From an uncultured Bacillota bacterium (GTDB taxonomy: Bacteria > Bacillota_I > Bacilli_A > RF39 > UBA660): a stretch of 56,502 nt of DNA. Within the stretch, counting starts at the first letter, position 1, and each line of letters opens with the position of its first letter. The position numbers and the translations under genes are program-made. Under the pieces are notes generated by a model that ran no database searches, was not told the origin of the DNA, and saw nothing but the letters and a program-made list of their open reading frames with translations. The stretch spans positions 1 to 56,502 of the forward strand of contig CAMNJS010000003.1 of the NCBI GenBank assembly GCA_946541645.1. The letters are read 5' to 3'. This document shows, one piece after another, positions 1 through 10,434 of this stretch.

Positions 1-49
1 CGCCCTTCTAAGGCGTGGGTCGCGAGTTCGAATCTCTCCGGGGACGCCA
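1..49 (+). tRNA. tRNA-Arg(UCU), 3' part only (truncated by window start)
   Basis: cgcc-cttctaa-ggcg anticodon arm (anticodon TCT), TTCGAAT T-loop, encoded CCA end; one T-stem pair looks mismatched. Confidence 0.8.
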
Positions 50-61
50 TTTTAGATATTT

Positions 62-85
62 AAACTCTCTAACGAGAGTTTTTAA
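62..85 (+). terminator. intrinsic terminator after tRNA-Arg
   Basis: AAACTCTC-taac-GAGAGTTTTT hairpin with T-run. Confidence 0.6.
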
Positions 86-99
86 TTTAAAAAAAATGT

Positions 100-2427
100 C
101 TATAATAAAGACACTTTTTTTATACCTTTAAAGCTCCAATCGCGAATTTCTTTCATATCTATCCCATTTTCTCGAATAAATTCACTATGTTTTTTAAGTT
201 TATCCTTCATTTCTAATATTATTTTAATACCTTCATCGCCTAAATTTAAATGTTTAACAGCATCTATAACTAAATGATACCTATCAATTTCATTTAAAAC
301 TCGCATATCAAAAGGTGTTGTTATTGTCCCCTCTTCTTGATAACCATGAACAGACATATTAAGATTTTTTCTATCATGCGTAAGTGAATATATAAGTGAA
401 GGATAACCATGAAAAGCAAATATAACAGGTTTATTAGTAGTAAAAATTTCATTATAAATATCATCAGAAAGTCCGTGTGGATGATCCTTCTTTAACTTCA
501 TTAAATCTATAACATTAACATACCTAATTTTTAAATAAGGCAACTTCTCATTTAATATTTGGGTAGCCGCAAGAGATTCAACTAAAGGCGTATCTCCAGC
601 CGACACCATAACTATATCAGGCTCATCCGTAGTGCACGTACTAGCCCAGCTCCATATACTAACACCATTATTAAAATGCTTAATAGCCTCATTCATGCTA
701 AGCCATTCGTAACTAGGATGCTTGGAAGCAACTGCCACATTAATTCTGTTTTTTGTCTTAAGCATATGATCTACAGTAACAATTAAACTATTAGAATCAA
801 ACGGTAAATATATTCTAGAAATACTTGGTTTTTTATCAGCAATATGATTTAAAAATCCAGGTTCTTGATGAGTATAACCATTATGATCCTGCTGCCAAAT
901 ATGCGAAGTTAAAATGTAATTTAAAGACGCTATATCATCTCTCCACCCTATTTCCTCACACATTTTTAACCATTTAGCATGTTGAGAAGTCATTGAATCA
1001 ACAACCCTAATAAAAGCCTCGTAACTTACAAAAAGGCCATGTCTACCGGTAAGCAAATACCCCTCAAGCATACCTTCACACATGTGTTCAGATAAATAAG
1101 AATCCATTATTTTACCATTTTTATCCAAATATTCATCATCGCTTGTCACAAGACCTTGCCAATCACGTTTTTGAACATCAAATATTCTATAAAGTCTATT
1201 TGACATAGCTTCGTCAGGACTAAACAACCTAAAATTATCATTTTTCTTATATACATCTCTTAAATACTTACTAAGTTCAAGCATATCCTCAGTTTGAAAA
1301 TTGCCACGCTTATCATAATTAGATGCATACTCATAAATATCTGGAAGTGATAATTCTTTTAAAAGCTTACCTCCATTTGAATTAGGATTTGCTCCCATTC
1401 TTCTATTACCCTTAGGTAAAAAATCCCTAATTTCTTTGTTTAATGAACCATTTTCATCAAACAATTCATCAGGCTTATAACTTTTAAGCCATTTTTCTAA
1501 CTCTAATAAATCTTCACTACTACCTATTTGTAAAGGAACTTGATGTGCCCTAAACGTACCTTCAATCTTTTTCCCTCTAAAACTCTTTGGACCAGTCCAG
1601 CCCTTAAGCGTTTTAAGAATAATCATAGGCCATAAAATATCTTTAGACCCAGATTTTATTTTCCTAATATCATCAATAACTTGGTCTAAAGTTAAATACA
1701 TTTTCTTATGCAATTCAAATGTATCATCACCCTCAACCAAATATGGATGATAACCAAGTCCATAAAATAAACTTCCAAGCTCTTTTTTACTCATCTTAGA
1801 TAAAACTGTTGGATTACTTATTTTATATCCATTCAAATTAAGTATTGGCAGTACAACCCCATCCTTCTTAGGATTTAAAAATTTTATCCCGTTCCACGAA
1901 GTCGCAAGTGGACCAGTTTCAGCTTCACCATCACCAATCACCGTTGCCACAATCAAACTAGGATTATCAAATGCCGCTCCAAAAGCATGCGCTAAAGAAT
2001 ATCCAAGTTCACCACCTTCATGAATTGAACCAGGAGTCTCTGGAGCTGCATGACTAGGAATGCCGCCAGGAAACGAAAATCTTTTAAATAATTTTCTTAA
2101 ACCATTTTCATCATATGTTATATCTTTATATATTTCACTATACGTTCCCTCTAAATATGTATTAGCTACTAAACTGTTGCCCCCGTGGCCAGGCCCAGAT
2201 ATATAAATCATGTTTAAATCATAGTCACTAATTATTCTATTTAAATGCGCATAAATAAAATTTTGAGCCGGAACCGTGCCCCAATGTCCAACTATTTTAT
2301 GCTTAATATCCTTTTCCGTAAGATGCCTTTTTAATAAGGGGTTATCAAGCAAATAAAGCTGGCAAGCAGAAAGATAATTTGCTGCATTAAAATACTTATC
2401 AATCAAACAAAGCTTATTTTCATCCAT
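100..2427 (-). CDS. xfp: xylulose-5-phosphate/fructose-6-phosphate phosphoketolase
   Basis: 775 aa ORF; phosphoketolase motifs (HWGTVPAQNFIYAHLNR, GPGHGG, GDGEAETGPLATSWN, QDHNGYTHQEPG). Confidence 0.96.
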   Translation of the reverse strand: MDENKLCLIDKYFNAANYLSACQLYLLDNPLLKRHLTEKDIKHKIVGHWGTVPAQNFIYAHLNRIISDYDLNMIYISGPGHGGNSLVANTYLEGTYSEIYKDITYDENGLRKLFKRFSFPGGIPSHAAPETPGSIHEGGELGYSLAHAFGAAFDNPSLIVATVIGDGEAETGPLATSWNGIKFLNPKKDGVVLPILNLNGYKISNPTVLSKMSKKELGSLFYGLGYHPYLVEGDDTFELHKKMYLTLDQVIDDIRKIKSGSKDILWPMIILKTLKGWTGPKSFRGKKIEGTFRAHQVPLQIGSSEDLLELEKWLKSYKPDELFDENGSLNKEIRDFLPKGNRRMGANPNSNGGKLLKELSLPDIYEYASNYDKRGNFQTEDMLELSKYLRDVYKKNDNFRLFSPDEAMSNRLYRIFDVQKRDWQGLVTSDDEYLDKNGKIMDSYLSEHMCEGMLEGYLLTGRHGLFVSYEAFIRVVDSMTSQHAKWLKMCEEIGWRDDIASLNYILTSHIWQQDHNGYTHQEPGFLNHIADKKPSISRIYLPFDSNSLIVTVDHMLKTKNRINVAVASKHPSYEWLSMNEAIKHFNNGVSIWSWASTCTTDEPDIVMVSAGDTPLVESLAATQILNEKLPYLKIRYVNVIDLMKLKKDHPHGLSDDIYNEIFTTNKPVIFAFHGYPSLIYSLTHDRKNLNMSVHGYQEEGTITTPFDMRVLNEIDRYHLVIDAVKHLNLGDEGIKIILEMKDKLKKHSEFIRENGIDMKEIRDWSFKGIKKVSLL

Positions 2428-2505
2428 ATAATCCCCTCTATTCTTTTATAATTATATAATGTTTTAAAAAAAACAGCAAGTAATTTAAAAAAAATACTTA
2501 TTAAT

Positions 2506-3432
2506 TTAAGTATTTTTACATTGTCTTTGTACAGTATTTAAAAACACTTCAGTTATATCATAATTATCACACACAGAAAGAGAAATAATTTTATCTAAAG
2601 CTAAAGATATCTCGTTATTTAAATTATAATTATCACTAAATTCTAATCGCATTACATTTTGATTAAGTTCCTTAGAAACAAGTTTAATATCATTATCCAT
2701 AAAACTCATAAGATGCCTATTAGGATTAAAACTTAGCGTAAGCTCATCGACAATTATATCAATTTTATCTCTACTATCATTTAAATATTTAGTAACCGGA
2801 ACATAATAATAATTTTCATTTATTTGATTTATATAATATATTGTAACATCGACAATATCTTTAGTGTTAGTAAGGTTAAATTCCTTATTTATTCCAAAAG
2901 ATCTGTCTAAAGTACTAGGTAAATTAATTTTCGTCTTCGGAAGCTTAGTTAATATATCCCCCTCAACATAAATTATTATTTTATCAACTTTATCAATTGA
3001 AGTTAAAGTGTAAACAATAGCCTCAATCATTTTCTCCTCTAAATCTTTTTCAATATCAAGTAAATCCTTAGAAAAATCAACTTTAAGTACATTTCTATCA
3101 TAGCTTAAACTCAAAACCTCAGTATCCGGAGGAATAATCGCACTAAAACCACTAGGAACCTTACTTTCCATACCACCAACGGTAAGTATTTTAATAAGTT
3201 CCCGTGCTCTACTTTCTATACTACTATTAGAAACAGGAGCTTCAGTTAAAGCTACATAACTATTTTGGTCCATCAAAAATATAGGTAAACTAACTAAAGA
3301 AGAATCAACATATTCCAATTCCTCTTTAACATTTAATTTTGGAACATTTGCAGGAATCAAATATATTAAAAATAAAGCAAACAACGCTGCAAAAGACAAA
3401 CACATTTTCCTTATCGATATTCTTTTAAGCAT
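2506..3432 (-). CDS. gerM: GerMN-domain sporulation/germination protein (GerM-like)
   Basis: N-terminal TM segment followed by two GerMN-like domains (IPPDTEVLSLSYDRNVLKVDFSKDLL...); adjacent to gerE. Confidence 0.75.
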   Translation of the reverse strand: MLKRISIRKMCLSFAALFALFLIYLIPANVPKLNVKEELEYVDSSLVSLPIFLMDQNSYVALTEAPVSNSSIESRARELIKILTVGGMESKVPSGFSAIIPPDTEVLSLSYDRNVLKVDFSKDLLDIEKDLEEKMIEAIVYTLTSIDKVDKIIIYVEGDILTKLPKTKINLPSTLDRSFGINKEFNLTNTKDIVDVTIYYINQINENYYYVPVTKYLNDSRDKIDIIVDELTLSFNPNRHLMSFMDNDIKLVSKELNQNVMRLEFSDNYNLNNEISLALDKIISLSVCDNYDITEVFLNTVQRQCKNT

Positions 3433-3479
3433 AATACCACCTACTTAATGATATGAAAAAAAAGGCCATTTATAACCTT

Positions 3480-3686
3480 TTATAATGATAATTCGCCAAG
3501 TCTTAGTAATTCAATCACAGCACCAGCACGACCTTTTACGCCGAGTTTTTGCATAGCATTTGAAATATGATTTCTCACAGTTTTATCACTTATTTTTAGT
3601 ATTGAAGCAATTTCACTAGTACTATTATTTTTCATAAGTAATTCAAACACTTCACGCTCTCTTTTAGTTAAAATACTATTTGTCAT
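3480..3686 (-). CDS. gerE: LuxR-type HTH spore transcriptional regulator GerE
   Basis: 68 aa; LTKREREVFELLMKNNSTSEIASILKISDKTVRNHISNAMQKLGVKGRAGAVIELLRLGEL closely resembles B. subtilis GerE. Confidence 0.9.
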   Translation of the reverse strand: MTNSILTKREREVFELLMKNNSTSEIASILKISDKTVRNHISNAMQKLGVKGRAGAVIELLRLGELSL

Positions 3687-3775
3687 ATTTCCCTCACTTT
3701 CTTAAGTCGGGTGGCTTATACTTACTCATAAATACTATATGCCAAAGACTTTCTTAAGTGAAAATAAAAGCCCAA

Positions 3776-3803
3776 AAAACTTTCCATAAAAGAAAGTTTA
3801 TTT
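3776..3803 (-). terminator. intrinsic terminator at end of spoIIIAH
   Basis: GAAAGTTT/AAACTTTC hairpin followed by T-run on minus strand. Confidence 0.45.
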
Positions 3804-4298
3804 TTGAAATTTAACTGATATAGACATTGGCAAATCAAAATTAGATTGAACAAGTCTCATAATTTTATTTGCCACACCAGCATCATGCTTTTTACTATCA
3901 ACTGTAACTGTAGCATTACTATTTTCAATACTAATAAAAGATTTATAACCTAATTCTTTTTCTATTTTACTCTCTATTTGCTCCTCTAAAGATCTATTTT
4001 TATTAAGCTTTTGAAGTTCTTCAAAAGCCTTATTTTTTTCTTCAGTAGTAGCCTTAGAATTAGTAAGAATCTTCTTAAGCTCTGTTATCTTATCAAGCAT
4101 TTTTTCTTCAGATTCAACCCTCAAAGCTACAAGCTCCGCACTTTCTAAAGGCTCTTCAGTAACCGTCACCTCTTCAGTTTTCTTACTACCATTATTAGTT
4201 GCCATTAAAAGTTCACTAGGCATAGTTATATAATATACACTAAGCACTAATATCAAACTAAACAAAGTTAAAAACCACAAACTCCTTTTGTTAATCAT
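3798..4298 (-). CDS. spoIIIAH: stage III sporulation protein AH
   Basis: MINKRSLWFLTLFSLILVLSVYYITMPSE N-terminus plus C-terminal YscJ-like domain; matches SpoIIIAH architecture. Confidence 0.9.
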   Translation of the reverse strand: MINKRSLWFLTLFSLILVLSVYYITMPSELLMATNNGSKKTEEVTVTEEPLESAELVALRVESEEKMLDKITELKKILTNSKATTEEKNKAFEELQKLNKNRSLEEQIESKIEKELGYKSFISIENSNATVTVDSKKHDAGVANKIMRLVQSNFDLPMSISVKFQK

Positions 4299-4367
4299 TA
4301 TTATCCCTCCTAGTCCCTCTTTAATAAATAATACGTAGTATTATTTACTTTATGACAACAAATTAAT

Positions 4368-5345
4368 TTATTTTCTTAATTTACCACTCTTAAGCAAATT
4401 TAATAATTTCAAATTTTGTGAAGACGTTCCTTTATAATTAACAATACCATTGTTTGCCGCAATAATTTTTCGGTTATTAAAAGAAGAATCAACACCTATC
4501 CCCTTCAAAGCATCAACAAACGAAAGACCTTTATAATTAGACGAATAATAACTACTATCACCTCTTAAAGCATTTAATAAATTCATATTTTGCGATGAAC
4601 TTCCTTTATAAGTATCACTAAAGCCTAACTTTTTATAAAGCTCTTTTCTTGCGGCAAGTGAACTATCAAAACCAGAGCCTTTTAAAGCATCAACAATAGA
4701 AGTTCCTGTATAGCCACTTAAATCAGGCAAATCACTTACACCATCACTACCACCAGTGCTTACAAAAATATTTCTATATAAATAATCCATATCTACATTA
4801 CCACTAATTCCACTGACTCTTCCCGAAGAAGTATACTGCCACATATCATACTTTCCTTTATATGTATTAGTATTATTATATTGAGCAACCCATATAGTAT
4901 ATTTTTTCTCGAGTTTTTTATAATCTAAATAAGTTGTAAAAAAATACTTATTAGCGTATATACCAGCCCAATAACCAGCCTTTTCTATTTTTTCACAAAA
5001 AGCCTCACACATACTAGTCAAAGTATTTTTACCTAAATTAATTTGTGATTTATCCTCGATATCAAAATATACCGGTAAATTTAACCCCCTTCCATTAAGC
5101 CACTTAATAACAACATCTGCCTCTTTCTTAGCATCACTTACACTTTTTGCATAAGAATAATGATAAATGCCTATTGGAACATTTTCATTTTTAAAGCCTT
5201 CATAATTTTCCTCAAACTTAGGGTCTTTTTGACTTTCATACCTGCCATACCCAATCCTTATAATTACAAAATCTATATAATTCTTAACTTTAGCAAAATT
5301 AATATTTCCTTGATATTTAGAAACATCTATTCCTTTATATTTCAT
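4368..5345 (-). CDS. GH25 lysozyme with two C-terminal ~50-aa wall-binding-like repeats
   Basis: GIDVSKYQGNINF ... FVIIRIGYG ... VYFDIED ... MWQYTSSG; repeated (S)xVDALKGxGxDSSxxxRK...YKGxSSQNxxLLNxL. Confidence 0.9.
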   Translation of the reverse strand: MKYKGIDVSKYQGNINFAKVKNYIDFVIIRIGYGRYESQKDPKFEENYEGFKNENVPIGIYHYSYAKSVSDAKKEADVVIKWLNGRGLNLPVYFDIEDKSQINLGKNTLTSMCEAFCEKIEKAGYWAGIYANKYFFTTYLDYKKLEKKYTIWVAQYNNTNTYKGKYDMWQYTSSGRVSGISGNVDMDYLYRNIFVSTGGSDGVSDLPDLSGYTGTSIVDALKGSGFDSSLAARKELYKKLGFSDTYKGSSSQNMNLLNALRGDSSYYSSNYKGLSFVDALKGIGVDSSFNNRKIIAANNGIVNYKGTSSQNLKLLNLLKSGKLRK

Positions 5346-5405
5346 AATTTACCTCCTACAATTATATATGAAAAATAAAAAAAATAGAAACAATTTATAA
5401 CTATT

Positions 5406-5432
5406 AAAAAACCGCCTAAGCGGTTTATTTTT
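5406..5432 (-). terminator. intrinsic terminator downstream of tRNA-Ser
   Basis: AAACCGCTTAGGCGGTTTTTT hairpin (minus strand). Confidence 0.6.
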
Positions 5433-5435
5433 AAA

Positions 5436-5526
5436 TGGCGGAGCAGGAGGGATTTGAACCCTCGCGCCGGTTACCCGACCTACACCCTTAGCAGGGGCGC
5501 CTCTTCAGCCTCTTGAGTACTACTCC
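5436..5526 (-). tRNA. tRNA-Ser(GCU)
   Basis: GGAGTAG/CTGCTCC acceptor, anticodon GCT in CTGCTAA loop, long variable arm, encoded CCA. Confidence 0.95.
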
Positions 5527-5607
5527 ATCAAGACTACGACTATAATTTTACCTTAATTATTAATTACTGTCAAGATTATAAATAAAAAAAGAAGTTTTAA
5601 ACTCCTT

Positions 5608-6288
5608 TTATGAAAATATTTTTGTAATTATAAATATAACAACATAAAAAATTACATTAGTAGTTAAATATATATAACCATATTTATTTTCATCTTTATC
5701 ACCCAAAAATTTAATTCCATGATAGCTATAAACCGCACTTAGCATAAAACCTAACATAGTAACAATAAATGCGAATGTAACATTTAAAAACATAAGTACA
5801 GAACTAACAAGTAAAACTACTGAATTAATGATAGAAGTAACCCCATATAAAGCATATACTTCTTTAAAATCTGCAGCTCTTTTAAATATTTTAGAATTAA
5901 CTAAATACAAAATACCTACATAAATAAATGATAAAGCAAATAAAGTAACAAGAACTATAAAAAACGTCTTAGCATAAGGTAAATTTGCAGATATACCATA
6001 TGAATAATAACCAGATCCCATACTTGCAGTAACCATTGAATAAGCGTTTTTCATCATTGACATAGTAAATAGTCCAGTTACCACAGCCAAAATACCAACT
6101 AAAACCATAGCTAAGTTAAAATTACTCTTCTTAGCAAAATCCTTCATTGTATCAATAGGTTTTATAAACATTCCCTTACATATATCCAATAATTTTTGAA
6201 CATCTAAATTATACATAGCAGATGGTGTACAGTCACATTTTTCTCCATCATTTAATTTTCTTCCACAATTTGTACAAAATTTAGCCAT
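5608..6288 (-). CDS. zinc-ribbon multi-pass membrane protein (Yip1-like)
   Basis: N-terminal CTNCGRKL...CDC zinc ribbon plus several TM helices. Confidence 0.7.
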   Translation of the reverse strand: MAKFCTNCGRKLNDGEKCDCTPSAMYNLDVQKLLDICKGMFIKPIDTMKDFAKKSNFNLAMVLVGILAVVTGLFTMSMMKNAYSMVTASMGSGYYSYGISANLPYAKTFFIVLVTLFALSFIYVGILYLVNSKIFKRAADFKEVYALYGVTSIINSVVLLVSSVLMFLNVTFAFIVTMLGFMLSAVYSYHGIKFLGDKDENKYGYIYLTTNVIFYVVIFIITKIFS

Positions 6289-6306
6289 TTTTTAAACACA
6301 CTCCTT

Positions 6307-7485
6307 CTAAAATAAACTAAAATATTTTGGAAAACTTGAAATACTAACAAGCTTATATTTTCCATTTACATAATCAAAATCCAAATAAATTGTATCATTT
6401 ACTTTCTTCGTATTTTTTCTCTCTTCACCTAGCCAAGTCTTAGTAACAGTATACTCATAATTAAATTTAGCTGTGACAGAAACATATGAACCATTAAGTT
6501 TCGTGCTGGTAATGTTAACATTTTTAACATCTAGTTTTGTAAGACCACAAGCATTTACCCCAGAAACAATATACCCATATTCTCGCTCTAAGCCATCAAG
6601 ATTAGCGCCATCATAGTCATACTCTTTTTTAATATCCGAAAACGCCTTTTTTTCGGTAGCGCTTTGATATAAAGAATTAATCATATCTGGAAGTAATTTT
6701 TCAATTTTAGTCTGCTCATCTTTTGATACATTCAAATTAGTTAAATCAACATTAATATTATTAATATTAATATTACTATTTAATGAAAGCCCATTTTTTA
6801 GTGTAACAACGACATCATAATTGCCTTTAAGTAAAGCTGGAATAACATACTTATTATAAGTATCATTAGAATCTTTAGCTAAATACTTTTTAGTTAATTT
6901 TATATTCTGAATACTAACAGTCGCATCTTTAGGAGCCGTAATCATTACATTACTTAATAATAAAAAATTATCATTACTAATTTCCCAGTTATCAAAAAAT
7001 AAAAACTTATTTTTCTTATTTTTATTAAGACTAATAACAAAACTACTTTCGGTTTTATCACCCTTTTTAATATAATTGATAACAACCCGAGATGTAAGCG
7101 CATTAGAATCCACTTTACTTATAGAATAATTGATAATATCTTGCCCTGATAAATCTGCAACCTTTTTAAACATTTTTTTACTAGTAAACCCAGAATTATC
7201 AACATTCAAATAACCATAAAGCTTATCAGCATTACCACTTGAGACAGCTAAAAAATAATCCTTAGCAATGCTTTCAGGTTTAAACTTATTAGATAAAAAA
7301 GCAAAACAACAAGCTGAAACAATGACAATAGCTAAAACAAAGCCAAATATCATCTTTGTTTTTTTATCAAAGGGTTTTCTTACTTTATCCTTATTATTTG
7401 AAACCAGTTTAACACCGCAATCCTCGCAAAACTTAGCACCCTTAACATTCTTTTTGCCACATTCCTGACAAAACATAAAGCCCAT
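6307..7485 (-). CDS. zinc-ribbon membrane-anchored protein, TcaA/YvbJ-like
   Basis: CQECGKKNVKGAKFCEDCG zinc ribbon, one TM helix, extracellular TcaA-like region. Confidence 0.7.
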   Translation of the reverse strand: MGFMFCQECGKKNVKGAKFCEDCGVKLVSNNKDKVRKPFDKKTKMIFGFVLAIVIVSACCFAFLSNKFKPESIAKDYFLAVSSGNADKLYGYLNVDNSGFTSKKMFKKVADLSGQDIINYSISKVDSNALTSRVVINYIKKGDKTESSFVISLNKNKKNKFLFFDNWEISNDNFLLLSNVMITAPKDATVSIQNIKLTKKYLAKDSNDTYNKYVIPALLKGNYDVVVTLKNGLSLNSNININNINVDLTNLNVSKDEQTKIEKLLPDMINSLYQSATEKKAFSDIKKEYDYDGANLDGLEREYGYIVSGVNACGLTKLDVKNVNITSTKLNGSYVSVTAKFNYEYTVTKTWLGEERKNTKKVNDTIYLDFDYVNGKYKLVSISSFPKYFSLF

Positions 7486-7582
7486 TTCCTTTCTAAAAGA
7501 ATAAAATTCTTTACCATATTATAGCATATTTTATAACTTTTAGAACAAATTTAAAAAAGATTTCAAATTAATGAAAATCTTT

Positions 7583-8965
7583 TTAATATAAACAGTTACC
7601 CGGTGTTCTTGGAAATGCACTAACATCTCTTATATTATCCATACCAGTCATATACATCAATAATCTTTCAAAGCCCATTCCAAAACCTGAATGAACCGTC
7701 GTTCCATATTTTCTAAGATTCATATACCAAATATATTCATCTTTGTTCATTCCAAGTTCTTCAATACGTTTACCTAATTTATCAAAATCATCTTCCCTTT
7801 GGCTCATACCATAAGTTTCACCAATTCCTGGCATTTCCAAATCTGCATTAGCTACAGTTCCATCATCCATCTGCTTCATATAAAAACACTTCTTAACTTT
7901 AGCTGGCCAGTATGTTATAAAAACAGGACAGTTATAGTATTCAGTAATATATCTTTCATGTTCTTTTGCTAAATCTTCACCATACTCAGGTTTAAACTGA
8001 AAATCGACATCAGCTTTTTTAAGTATTTCAATACATTCCTTGTAAGTAGCTCTAACAAATTTACTATTAACAACTGTATTTAACTTATCTAAAAGACCAT
8101 TTTCAACATTCTTATCTAAAAAAGCAAATTCATCTGGGCATTTTTCTAAAGTATAACTAATAACATACTTCATCAAGTCTTCAGAAATATCCATAATCCC
8201 TTCTAAATCGCAAAATGCAACTTCAGGCTCAATCTGCCAAAATTCAGCTATATGTAAAGGAGTATGAGACGGATCCGCTCTAAAAGTAGGACCAAATGTA
8301 TAAATCTTACTAAAAGCTTGAGCAAAAGCTTCCCCTTCAAACTGTCCAGAAACAGTAAGTCCTACAGGTGTTCCAAAATATTCATTATCATTATTTGTCT
8401 TTCCAGTTTTAGCTATTTCTTCAAGATTTTGAGTTGTTACCTGAAACATCTCACCAGCACCCTCACAATCACTTGACGTAAAAATAGGAGTGTTTGCATA
8501 AATATAACCTCTATCCTGGAAAAACTTATGAATAGCCATAGAAGCAACACTTCTTATTCTAAATACAGCTTGAAAAGTATTAGTTCTAAATCTTAAATAA
8601 GACTGTTCCCTTAAAAATTCCATAGAATGTTTTTTCTGCTGTATAGGATAGTCCTCAGGACAGTCACCATGAAGCACTATATCAGTAACTTTTACTTCAT
8701 AATCTTGGCCCTTTCCCATAGATTCAATTAATTCACCTTCAACCTCTATCGCACTACTAATACGAAACTTTTGAATATCTTCAAAATTTGAAAGGGTATT
8801 ATCATAAACAAGTTGAAGTTGTCTAAAGGCCGTTCCATCAGAAAAATATATAAAACCAAAATTCTTCTGTTTACGGTGGTTTCTTATCCAACCTTTTAAT
8901 TTAATTTTTTTTCCTAAATATTTTTTTTCATCCTTATATAACTCATCCAAATATATATAATCCAT
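7583..8965 (-). CDS. asnS: asparaginyl-tRNA synthetase
   Basis: class II aaRS motifs (FRTNTFQAVFRIRS, FRADPSHTPLHIAEFWQIEPE, HSGFGMGFERLLMYMTG). Confidence 0.97.
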   Translation of the reverse strand: MDYIYLDELYKDEKKYLGKKIKLKGWIRNHRKQKNFGFIYFSDGTAFRQLQLVYDNTLSNFEDIQKFRISSAIEVEGELIESMGKGQDYEVKVTDIVLHGDCPEDYPIQQKKHSMEFLREQSYLRFRTNTFQAVFRIRSVASMAIHKFFQDRGYIYANTPIFTSSDCEGAGEMFQVTTQNLEEIAKTGKTNNDNEYFGTPVGLTVSGQFEGEAFAQAFSKIYTFGPTFRADPSHTPLHIAEFWQIEPEVAFCDLEGIMDISEDLMKYVISYTLEKCPDEFAFLDKNVENGLLDKLNTVVNSKFVRATYKECIEILKKADVDFQFKPEYGEDLAKEHERYITEYYNCPVFITYWPAKVKKCFYMKQMDDGTVANADLEMPGIGETYGMSQREDDFDKLGKRIEELGMNKDEYIWYMNLRKYGTTVHSGFGMGFERLLMYMTGMDNIRDVSAFPRTPGNCLY

Positions 8966-8976
8966 ATTATCACTCC

Positions 8977-10434
8977 TTATCTTTTTTCAATTTCTTTTAT
9001 CATAGTACTTCTTGCAATAGTTGGATTAGCTTGTCCCCTAGTTTTTTTCATAATCTGACCAGTAAGCCAGTCGATAACATTATTTCTACCATTTTTATAT
9101 TTTAAAATCACATCAGGGTTTTCATCAAGTACTTCATTAGCAATCTTAATAATTTCCCCTTCATCACTCATTTGTTTCATACCTTTTTCTTTAACAACTT
9201 CTTGTGGAGTTTTACCACTAGTTAAAATATCTTCAAATACTTCTTTAGCTTGTTTAGAAGAAATTTCCTTAGAATTTACTAAATCAATTAAATCCTTAAG
9301 CATTTTAGGAGTAAGTGTTATTTCATCAAATTCAAGCTCAAGCTTATTTAAATTACCAAGTAAATTAGTAGTAACCCAGTTAGAAGCAAGTTTAGGATCA
9401 GCATGTAAATTAATGCATTCATCATAAAAATCTGAAACCTTTTTATCTTTAATTATAATAGTTGCATCATAATCAGTAATTCCATACTCGTTAATATATT
9501 TTTCTTTTCTTTCATAAGGAAGAGTTGGAATAGACTTTTTAATTTCTAAAAGCCACTCTTTTGGAATTTTAAATTTCGGAATATTAGGCTCTACAAAATA
9601 TTTATAATCAATTGCGTCTACTTTTTCACGCATACTTATTGTAGATGAAGACTCCTCATCCCATCTTCTAGTTTCCTGAACTATTTCATCACCCTTACCA
9701 GCATCTAAAAGTTCAGTTTGCCTTTTTATTTCATAATTAATTGCATCTCTAACGCCTCCAAATGAGTTTACATTTTTCATCTCAACCTTAGTTCCCCAAT
9801 TTTTAGGATCACTATCATCTAAAGATGCATCCATTAAAGATACATTAACATCACATCTAACCTGTCCTTTTTTACTATCAGCCTCACTAATACCAGTATA
9901 TTGATAAATACTTCTTATAGCTTCTAAAAAAGCAACAGCCTCATCCGCACTTCTAAAATCAGGCTCAGTAACAAGTTCAAGTAAAGGAACGCCAGCTCTA
10001 TTATAATTAATCCTCGTTCCAGATGGATAATGATCAGAACTAGCAGCATCTTCTTCTAAATGTAAATTATTAATTCTAATCTTTTTCTTTTCACCATTAA
10101 GCTCATAAGTAAACTCTCCAAAACTACCAATAGGAGCTGGTTTAGTTTCCTGCGTAATTTGAAATCCTTTAGGAAGATCTGGATAATAATAATTCTTTCT
10201 TTCAAAATATAAATATTCTGGCTGTGTGCATCCTAAAATCATACTCATCATAAGCCCCATACGAACAGCTTCTTTATTAACTGTAGGAAGAGTACCAGGA
10301 AAAGCCATATCAACTGGCCTTATACTAGCATTAGGATATTCACTATAATCATTTTTAGCAGATGAAAAGGCTTTAGTTTTAGTTTCACTAATCTCACAGT
10401 GCATCTCAAGGCCAATCATAACTTTATATTTCAT
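8977..10434 (-). CDS. gatB: Asp-tRNA(Asn)/Glu-tRNA(Gln) amidotransferase subunit B
   Basis: GLEMHCEISETKTKAFS... signature and YqeY-like tail. Confidence 0.98.
   Translation of the reverse strand: MKYKVMIGLEMHCEISETKTKAFSSAKNDYSEYPNASIRPVDMAFPGTLPTVNKEAVRMGLMMSMILGCTQPEYLYFERKNYYYPDLPKGFQITQETKPAPIGSFGEFTYELNGEKKKIRINNLHLEEDAASSDHYPSGTRINYNRAGVPLLELVTEPDFRSADEAVAFLEAIRSIYQYTGISEADSKKGQVRCDVNVSLMDASLDDSDPKNWGTKVEMKNVNSFGGVRDAINYEIKRQTELLDAGKGDEIVQETRRWDEESSSTISMREKVDAIDYKYFVEPNIPKFKIPKEWLLEIKKSIPTLPYERKEKYINEYGITDYDATIIIKDKKVSDFYDECINLHADPKLASNWVTTNLLGNLNKLELEFDEITLTPKMLKDLIDLVNSKEISSKQAKEVFEDILTSGKTPQEVVKEKGMKQMSDEGEIIKIANEVLDENPDVILKYKNGRNNVIDWLTGQIMKKTRGQANPTIARSTMIKEIEKR

Noticed and set aside
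4368-5345. GH25 lysozyme as evidence of prophage
   Set aside because: No holin, portal, terminase, tail or integrase genes nearby; neighbours are sporulation genes and a tRNA.
5160-5378. + strand ORF antisense to the GH25 lysozyme gene
   Set aside because: Low-complexity hydrophobic/Ile-rich product fully opposite a well-supported CDS.
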